A stretch of DNA of 27,838 bases, from contig NZ_JANSHI010000023.1 in NCBI RefSeq assembly GCF_047461615.1, positions 1 through 27,838 on the forward strand, read 5' to 3'. Shown piece by piece: positions 23,086 through 27,838 of the stretch. A model generated the notes under the pieces. That model ran no database searches and had not been told where the DNA came from. It saw only the letters and a list, made by a program, of their open reading frames with translations. Position numbers and translations under genes: made by a program. Origin of the DNA: Thermostichus sp047461615 (GTDB lineage Bacteria; Cyanobacteriota; Cyanobacteriia; Thermostichales; Thermostichaceae). Each line of letters opens with the position of its first letter. The first letter of the stretch is position 1.

Positions 23086-23418
23086 CTAGGCAAAGTGCCT
23101 ACCAGAAAAGATGTACTCGCAAGCCTACTCGCTCAGCCCATCTACGTCGAGGCAGAAGGTTGGTTATGCCACAAAGTGGCCAATTGTCCGGTGAATCAAG
23201 GACTAGAGGAGAACCCCGCCTGCAGTACCAGCTCCATCCCTGCTAGGTAATGGCGTAGCATCCGCCAGCACTTCGCGGCCAGCAGCAGCGGTGGCTTGCA
23301 AGCACCACGCAGGCGGCAATACTAGCGTGCCCCTAACCCATAGGCAGGCTCCCCTTGCTGCCAGTTGCCCCTGCTCGTTATCCTAGTAGAGCTGAAAAAT
23401 TGGGGAAACAGGTGAGCC
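23086..23418. other. 333-base stretch without a recognisable gene
   Basis: Both strands were read. Short protein-like pieces appear on the minus strand but all are closed by stops, and none can be tied to a family. It may be further decayed transposon DNA upstream of the tnpB tail. No tRNA, CRISPR repeat or known structured RNA was seen. The rpsN promoter must lie near its right end; AGGTGA at 23410-23415 is the ribosome binding site of rpsN. Confidence 0.5.
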
Positions 23419-23724
23419 GTGGCTAAAAAAAGCATGATCGAGCGGGAGAAAAAGCGCCAGCGCTTGGTTGAAAAGTATCGCGAAAAGCGCCAGCAATTGA
23501 AGGCAGCGCTGGCTGATCCCAACCTCGACCAGGCCACCCGCATGGAGCTGCATGCCCAACTGCAAAAGCTGCCGCGCTCCAGCTCGCCCACCCGCCTGCG
23601 TAACCGCTGCTGGAAAACGGGCCGTCCCCGCGGTTACTTCCGGGATTTTGGCCTCTGCCGCAACAGCCTGAGGGAGATGGCTCACCGCGGCCTGCTACCT
23701 GGCGTGGTCAAAGCCAGCTGGTAG
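23419..23724 (+). CDS. rpsN: 30S ribosomal protein S14
   Basis: The product has 101 residues from GTG, the long zinc-free form of S14. Signatures are MAKKSMIEREKKRQRLVEKY at the N-terminus and the conserved block SSPTRLRNRCWKTGRPRGYF, then RDFG and REMAHRGLLPGVVKASW at the end. One cysteine (FGLCRN) replaces the more usual serine. S14 sits in the head of the small subunit. The gene stands alone here and not in the large ribosomal protein cluster, as is normal for this form in cyanobacteria. Confidence 0.97.
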   Translation: MAKKSMIEREKKRQRLVEKYREKRQQLKAALADPNLDQATRMELHAQLQKLPRSSSPTRLRNRCWKTGRPRGYFRDFGLCRNSLREMAHRGLLPGVVKASW

Positions 23725-23798
23725 CCCAGATGGGCTGGAGGCTGCTGGCAACTGCCCTGGAAAAGCAAGCACCTTCTCTGCCCTGAGGGGAGCTCCCC

Positions 23799-24431
23799 GT
23801 GGCCCTGAAGCCCTTCCAGATTTGCGACGACGATCTCACCCCCGACCTGGTCAAAGCCCTGGCCGGAGAAGCCTACCTGGCGGTGGACACAGAGACGATG
23901 GGCTTGATCCCGCAGCGGGATCGACTCTGTGTTGTGCAGATTGCCAACGCTGCCGGTGAGGTGGTGCTGCTGCGGTTTAGCCGCGGCGTCAGGCAGGCCC
24001 CTCTCCTAGCCAAGCTGCTGACGGATCCCGGCATCGAGAAGATTTTCCACTATGCCCGTTTTGACCTGGCCATGCTGCGCTACCACCTGGGGATCCAAGT
24101 CTGGCCGGTCTTCTGCACCAAGATTGCTAGCAAACTGGCTCGCACCTACACCAGCAAGCACAGCCTCAAAGATGTGGTGAGCGAGCTGTGCGGGGTCGAG
24201 TTGAACAAGGCAGCCCAGAGCTCCGACTGGGGAGCTGTCCATGCCCTCTCGGCGGAGCAGTTGGAGTACGCAGCTAACGACGTCCGCTACTTGATCCCGG
24301 TGCGCCACAAGTTGGCCCAGATGCTGCAGCGAGAGGAGCGCTGGGAACTGGCCCAGCGTTGCTTCCAGCACCTTCCCACCCTTGTCGAGCTGGATCTGCT
24401 GGGGTATGGCAACGTCTTCGAGCACCAGTAG
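23799..24431 (+). CDS. RNase D-type 3'-5' exonuclease (short form)
   Basis: The product has 210 residues from GTG with GAGGGG at 23785-23790. It is a DEDDy exonuclease domain: Exo I AVDTETMGL (Asp 30, Glu 32), Exo II KIFHYARFDLAML, and Exo III EYAANDVRYLIPV with the Tyr of the DEDDy type. It also has TKIASKLARTYTSKHSLKD. The C-terminal HRDC domains of classical RNase D are absent, so it is the short form common in cyanobacteria. A role in tRNA 3'-end trimming or small RNA decay is likely from the family. It converges on ald with 15 bases between stops. Confidence 0.9.
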   Translation: MALKPFQICDDDLTPDLVKALAGEAYLAVDTETMGLIPQRDRLCVVQIANAAGEVVLLRFSRGVRQAPLLAKLLTDPGIEKIFHYARFDLAMLRYHLGIQVWPVFCTKIASKLARTYTSKHSLKDVVSELCGVELNKAAQSSDWGAVHALSAEQLEYAANDVRYLIPVRHKLAQMLQREERWELAQRCFQHLPTLVELDLLGYGNVFEHQ

Positions 24432-24446
24432 TGGCAGCCTCTAAAG

Positions 24447-25538
24447 CTAGTTGGCCAAGTCGGGGAAAGTAGCCCGCACGGCGGGGTGGATGAGCTTGCC
24501 GGAGCGAATGTTAAGCCCTTTGGCCAAAGCTGGATCTTGTTCCAGGGCAGCGGCCAGGCCAAGGTTGGCCAGCTTGAGAATGTAGGGGAGCGTGGCATTG
24601 ACCAAGGCTTGGGTTGAGGTCCAGGGGACAGCCCCTGGCATGTTGGGAACGCCGTAGTGCAACACGCCGTAGGCTTCGTAAACCGGCTGGGCATGGGTGG
24701 TGGCCCTAGTGGTGGCAATGCAGCCTCCCTGATCCACCGCGACGTCCACAATTAGGGATCGGGGCCGCATCTGGGCCACCAACTCCTCCCTCACCAAAAT
24801 CGGCGCCCGACTGCCCGGCACTAACACCGCTCCCACCACGAGATCGGCCTTGCGAACGCACTCCTCGATGGTTTGGGGGGTGCTGTAGAGCAACTCCACT
24901 CGCGATCCAAAGATGAGCTCCAGCTCGTTGAGCCGCTGCAGGTTAATGTCCAAAATCTGCACCTGCGCTCCCAGGCCAACGGCCACTTTGGCCGCCTCTG
25001 TACCCACGGTTCCTCCGCCCAAAATCACCACTCGTCCCGGTGGCACACCTGGGATCCCGCCCAGCAGTACGCCTCGCCCCCCCTCTTGGCGGGTGAGGTA
25101 GTGGGCACCAAATTGCACCGAGAGCCGCCCAGCAATCATGCTCATGGGCATCAAAAGAGGCAGGGAGCCATCGGCCAGCTCCACTGTCTCGTAAGCCAGG
25201 CAGGTGGCCCCCGAACGCAGGAGGGCTTGGGTGAGCTCGCGGCTAGCCGCCAAGTGCAAGTAGGTAAATAGGATCAGATCCGGATGGAGCAGCGGATACT
25301 CTGCAGGCAGGGGCTCTTTCACCTTCACCACCAACTGCTGCTGGTAGATCTCCTCAGGAGTAGCAGCCAGCCTGGCCCCCGCCTTCTCATAGTCCTCGTC
25401 AGTAAAGCCGGCTCCCTGGCCCGCTTGAGTTTCCACCCACACCTGGTGCCCCTGCTCAGTCAAGACCCGCACCGCCGCTGGTGTTAGGCCGACGCGGAAT
25501 TCCTGCTCTTTAATCTCCCTGGGCACGCCAATGCGCAT
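24447..25538 (-). CDS. ald: Alanine dehydrogenase
   Basis: This NAD-dependent enzyme interconverts L-alanine with pyruvate and ammonium. The product has 363 residues, near the usual 360-375. It starts MRIGVPREIKEQEFRVGLTP with the substrate-binding Arg 15. It continues with VKVKEPLPAEYPLL (catalytic Lys region), FTYLHLAAS (His region), SMIAGRLSVQFGAHYL, the NAD site VILGGGTVGTEAAKVAVGLG followed by an acidic residue (ILDIN), and DVAVDQGGCIATTRATTH. The end, GVPNMPGAVPWTSTQALVNA, is canonical. It is divergent from the acyl-CoA synthetase gene across 75 bases. Confidence 0.95.
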   Translation of the reverse strand: MRIGVPREIKEQEFRVGLTPAAVRVLTEQGHQVWVETQAGQGAGFTDEDYEKAGARLAATPEEIYQQQLVVKVKEPLPAEYPLLHPDLILFTYLHLAASRELTQALLRSGATCLAYETVELADGSLPLLMPMSMIAGRLSVQFGAHYLTRQEGGRGVLLGGIPGVPPGRVVILGGGTVGTEAAKVAVGLGAQVQILDINLQRLNELELIFGSRVELLYSTPQTIEECVRKADLVVGAVLVPGSRAPILVREELVAQMRPRSLIVDVAVDQGGCIATTRATTHAQPVYEAYGVLHYGVPNMPGAVPWTSTQALVNATLPYILKLANLGLAAALEQDPALAKGLNIRSGKLIHPAVRATFPDLAN

Positions 25539-25613
25539 AGGGATCCCTGGAGGACTGCCTTCGAGTTTGTGCGCGCTCTGTTAAAGTGTAAGCGTGATTT
25601 ACGGCCCGGATCT

Positions 25614-27500
25614 GTGACCGTTGTCTCCGCTGCTGCTACACCCGCTGCCCCAGAGACGACTCTACTCAACGTCTGGCAAGTCCTAGCCGAGAAGTTTGCT
25701 GACCAGCCTGCCCTCAGGGATCCCCATGCCCAGCCGGTCTTTGAGATTTCCTATGGGGAACTGTTCCGCCGCATTCAGACGCTGGCTGCTGGCTTACAGG
25801 CTTTGGGCATTCGCCCTGGGGATCGGGTAGCCATTTTTGCCGACAACTCCCCCCGCTGGCTGATGGCGGATCTGGCCACGCTGTTTACAGGAGCAGTCAA
25901 TGTGCCGCGCAGCGCCGTAGCGGATCCAGCGGAGCTGGGCTACATTTTGCGCCATTCCGGGAGCACCGCTTTGATTGCCCAGGATGTGAAGACGCTGGCA
26001 CGGGTTCGGTCAGTTGTGGAGGAGCTGGGTCTAGAGCGGCTGCTGCTGCTTTCGGACGAAGAAGAGCCAGGAGTAGTGAATTTTTCTCAGTGGCTGCAAG
26101 CAGGGCGAGAACACCGCTACGAGCCCCCCAAGTTGGAGCGATCCCAGTTGGCCACCATCATCTACACTTCCGGCACCTCCGGTCAGCCCAAGGGGGTGAT
26201 GCTCAGCCACGGCAACCTCATGCACCAGGTGGAGAACTTGGGCGCGGTCGTACAGCCCCAACCGGGGAACAAGGTGTTGAGCATTCTGCCCACTTGGCAC
26301 TCTTATGAGCGGGCTTGCGAGTATTTTCTCCTTAGTCGCGCCTGCACGCTGGTCTATACCAGCCCCCGCTTTATCAAACAAGATTTTCAACAGGAGCAGC
26401 CCCACTATTTGGTGGCAGTGCCGCGCATTTGGGAAACCGTTTATGAAGGGATCCAGCGGCAATTCAAAGAGAAAAGCCCCCTCCTGCAGTGGCTAATCCG
26501 TGCTCTGATGGCTGTCAGTGAAAGCCATGTGCTCTCTGGACGGATAGCTCGCAACCAGTCAATTTTGCATTACGGAGTCAGCCCCTGGGTGCGCCTACAG
26601 GCTCGCTGGCAACATTGGCTGCTCTGGCCCCTGCATCGGCTGGCCGATTGGCTCATCTACCGCAAGGTGCGACAAGCACTAGGCCCCAATTTTCAACATG
26701 CTATTAGCGGCGGCGCATCCCTACCTGCCTATCTGGATCTGTTCTATGAAGTTGTTGGGATTTCCATCTTGAATGGCTACGGCCTCACGGAAACCTCGCC
26801 AGTGCTGTGCGCGCGGCGTCCTGACAACAACGTGCGCGGTACGGCTGGCCCACCGCTGCCAGGGACGGAGTTTCGCATTGTCGATCCGGAAACCCGGCAG
26901 CCCTTGCCCCCTGGCCAAAAGGGGTTGATCCTGGCCCGTGGCCCGCAGGTGATGATGGGCTACTACAACAATCCAGAAGCCACCGCTAAAGTTCTCAGCT
27001 CTGATGGCTGGTTTGAAACCGGGGATCTAGGCTGGCTCACTCCCGACGGCCAACTGGTGATCACCGGCAGGGCCAAGGATGTCATTGTCTTGCGCAACGG
27101 CGAGAACATTGAGCCACAGCCCCTGGAAGATGCCTGCCTGCAATCTCCCTACATCAGCCAGATTGTGATCGTCGGGCAAGACCAAAAAAAATTGGCTGCC
27201 CTCATCTACCCCAACCTCGACGCCCTCAAGGCCTGGGCTGCTGAGCAAGGGATCCCTACTGCCGAGACCGAGCTGCTCGTTCACCCGCAGGTGCGCCGCT
27301 TCATCTTGCAAGAAGTACGCCGCCGCATCCAAGAGCGCCCTGGCTATCGGCCCGACGAGCAAGTTGCTGACTTTCGCTTCTTGCCAGAGCCCCTGAGTGT
27401 GGAAAATGGCCTCATGACCCAGACGCTGAAAATTAAGCGCAACCCCGTGGCGGAGCGCTACGCTCACCTTATTGAGGAAATGTACCGATCTTTGAAGTAG
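25614..27500 (+). CDS. Long-chain acyl-CoA / acyl-ACP synthetase (AMP-binding enzyme)
   Basis: The enzyme activates fatty acids through an acyl-adenylate. The product has 628 residues from GTG 25614. Motifs in order are the ATP-binding loop IIYTSGTSGQPKGVMLSHGN, LPTWHSYERACEYF, the second motif LNGYGLTETSPVL, ETGDLGWLTPDGQLVITGRA with KDVIVLRNGENIEPQ (hinge), and the C-terminal region ENGLMTQTLKIKRN with the catalytic Lys. In cyanobacteria the single member is normally the acyl-ACP synthetase that recycles free fatty acids (aas); whether this is that enzyme or an acyl-CoA form is not certain. A GTG at 25569 would add 15 residues. The first 15 residues after 25614 are Ala/Thr-rich and may not be conserved. 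Confidence 0.9.
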   Translation: MTVVSAAATPAAPETTLLNVWQVLAEKFADQPALRDPHAQPVFEISYGELFRRIQTLAAGLQALGIRPGDRVAIFADNSPRWLMADLATLFTGAVNVPRSAVADPAELGYILRHSGSTALIAQDVKTLARVRSVVEELGLERLLLLSDEEEPGVVNFSQWLQAGREHRYEPPKLERSQLATIIYTSGTSGQPKGVMLSHGNLMHQVENLGAVVQPQPGNKVLSILPTWHSYERACEYFLLSRACTLVYTSPRFIKQDFQQEQPHYLVAVPRIWETVYEGIQRQFKEKSPLLQWLIRALMAVSESHVLSGRIARNQSILHYGVSPWVRLQARWQHWLLWPLHRLADWLIYRKVRQALGPNFQHAISGGASLPAYLDLFYEVVGISILNGYGLTETSPVLCARRPDNNVRGTAGPPLPGTEFRIVDPETRQPLPPGQKGLILARGPQVMMGYYNNPEATAKVLSSDGWFETGDLGWLTPDGQLVITGRAKDVIVLRNGENIEPQPLEDACLQSPYISQIVIVGQDQKKLAALIYPNLDALKAWAAEQGIPTAETELLVHPQVRRFILQEVRRRIQERPGYRPDEQVADFRFLPEPLSVENGLMTQTLKIKRNPVAERYAHLIEEMYRSLK

Positions 27501-27510
27501 GGCCAGCCTT

Positions 27511-27831
27511 CTAGGTTTGGGATCCCCGTTGTTGCTCCAGGTAGCGCCGGAAGGTCTCCGGTGGGATAGCCCCCCGGTAGGCCCCACAGTAGTAGAGGGT
27601 GAGCACCGCCTTGTAGGCCCAGTCGGTCGCCACCACGTCCGGGAAGGGGCTGGGCAGGGTATCGGCTTGGTTGGCGGCGCAGGCTTGCAAAATCCGCTCC
27701 GTGGTGAGCTGTTCTGCCAAGTCCGGAGGGAGCTCCCGCAGGTTAGCCTGGGCCAGAACCGCTCCCGGCAGGCACAAGCTGGCGAGGGTCGCCGCCCAAA
27801 AAGCGCGAGTGAAGAGGTGTTGCCAGTTCAT
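27511..27831 (-). CDS. Small secreted protein with an SLH-like segment
   Basis: The product has 106 residues. A signal peptide ends at about residue 28 (FWAATLASLCLPGAVLAQA). The mature protein begins with a short helical part (LREL, DLAEQLTTERILQACAANQ) and then PSPFPDVVATDWAYKAVLTL, which resembles the start of an S-layer homology repeat (FxDV..xxWAY.AV). YYCGAYRGAIPPETFRRYL follows. Two cysteines in the mature part could form a disulfide. I know similar short proteins in cyanobacteria, but not a function. The stop is 10 bases from that of the convergent synthetase gene. Confidence 0.72.
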   Translation of the reverse strand: MNWQHLFTRAFWAATLASLCLPGAVLAQANLRELPPDLAEQLTTERILQACAANQADTLPSPFPDVVATDWAYKAVLTLYYCGAYRGAIPPETFRRYLEQQRGSQT

Positions 27832-27838
27832 GGCTCTC

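Larger units (their letters stand above)
218..27526. repeat. Dispersed octamer GGGATCCC, at least 23 copies
   Basis: Perfect copies begin at 218, 2181, 3460, 5226, 5522, 6073, 6447, 8203, 9801, 11036, 13705, 14194, 14813, 15303, 19042, 20362, 22215, 22503, 25051, 25540, 25717, 27249 and 27519. A rough estimate for random DNA of about 60 percent GC is about one copy in this length. Many one-off variants (for example GGGATCCA, TGGATCCC) also occur. It lies in and between genes, in all regions, like the HIP1 octamer GCGATCGC of other cyanobacteria, of which I saw none. Confidence 0.85.

Noticed and set aside
22870..23418. A structured RNA gene (tmRNA, RNase P RNA) in the long gap
   Set aside because: I could not find the conserved cores of either RNA on either strand, and part of the gap is explained by the tnpB tail.
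1..27838. tRNA genes, CRISPR arrays, prophage or defence genes
   Set aside because: I saw no T-loop-like tRNA ends, no regularly spaced direct repeats, and no integrase, capsid, restriction or toxin families apart from the dead HNH gene and the tnpB tail.

Overview
The window is a piece of a cyanobacterial chromosome. It carries the photosystem I iron-sulfur subunit gene psaC, the carboxysome shell gene ccmP, and several families found mainly in cyanobacteria (LPA1/Rep27-type DUF3493, DUF3038 beside DUF4335, DUF2839). Base composition is GC-rich and many starts are GTG or TTG. The octamer GGGATCCC occurs at least 23 times on coding and non-coding DNA, while I saw no copy of the usual cyanobacterial octamer GCGATCGC. 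From memory this fits the hot-spring Synechococcus lineage (JA-3-3Ab / JA-2-3B'a type); that placement is an inference. A run of exactly 100 Ns (7725-7824) shows that this is a scaffold, so the true distance across that point is unknown.

Layout. 1-700: the tail of a membrane protein and a zinc-ribbon-like membrane protein. 701-1479: a decayed stretch without an intact gene. 1480-2858: ccmP followed after one base by a DUF3493 gene, then a convergent small membrane protein. 3059-3307: psaC. 3482-4716: ruvA-nadD, overlapping by 4 bases on the minus strand. 4813-5718: an alpha/beta hydrolase. 5715-6068: a broken HNH endonuclease gene. 6123-7630: a DUF3038-DUF4335 pair on the minus strand. 7826-9858: an FHA-domain gene cut by the gap, a methyltransferase and an ABC-2-type permease. 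9965-11321: DUF2839, a nitrilase-family amidase and a glutaredoxin-like protein. 11310-14795: dnaE on the minus strand. 14910-16547: selD and an unknown gene. 16599-19177: a TPR protein, an unknown conserved protein and a PilP-like secreted protein. 19347-22869: a HEAT-repeat protein, mnmA and a membrane GTPase. 22870-23418: a transposon relic. 23419-27831: rpsN, an RNase D-type exonuclease, alanine dehydrogenase, an acyl-CoA/acyl-ACP synthetase and a small secreted protein.

How the genes work together. Most are housekeeping or photosynthetic genes in short units of one to three, many of them convergent or divergent. Likely co-transcribed units are ccmP-DUF3493, ruvA-nadD, DUF3038-DUF4335, the nitrilase gene with the glutaredoxin-like gene, and FHA-methyltransferase-permease. 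Three relics of lost genes are visible (701-1479, 5715-6068, 22915-23085).

I found no defence island, prophage, CRISPR array or clear new multi-gene system. The most interesting observations are a PsaC with an altered, one-residue-longer loop at the ferredoxin-docking lysine, a dnaE with its usual split-intein site empty, the GGGATCCC repeat, and the readable decay of an HNH gene and a tnpB gene.
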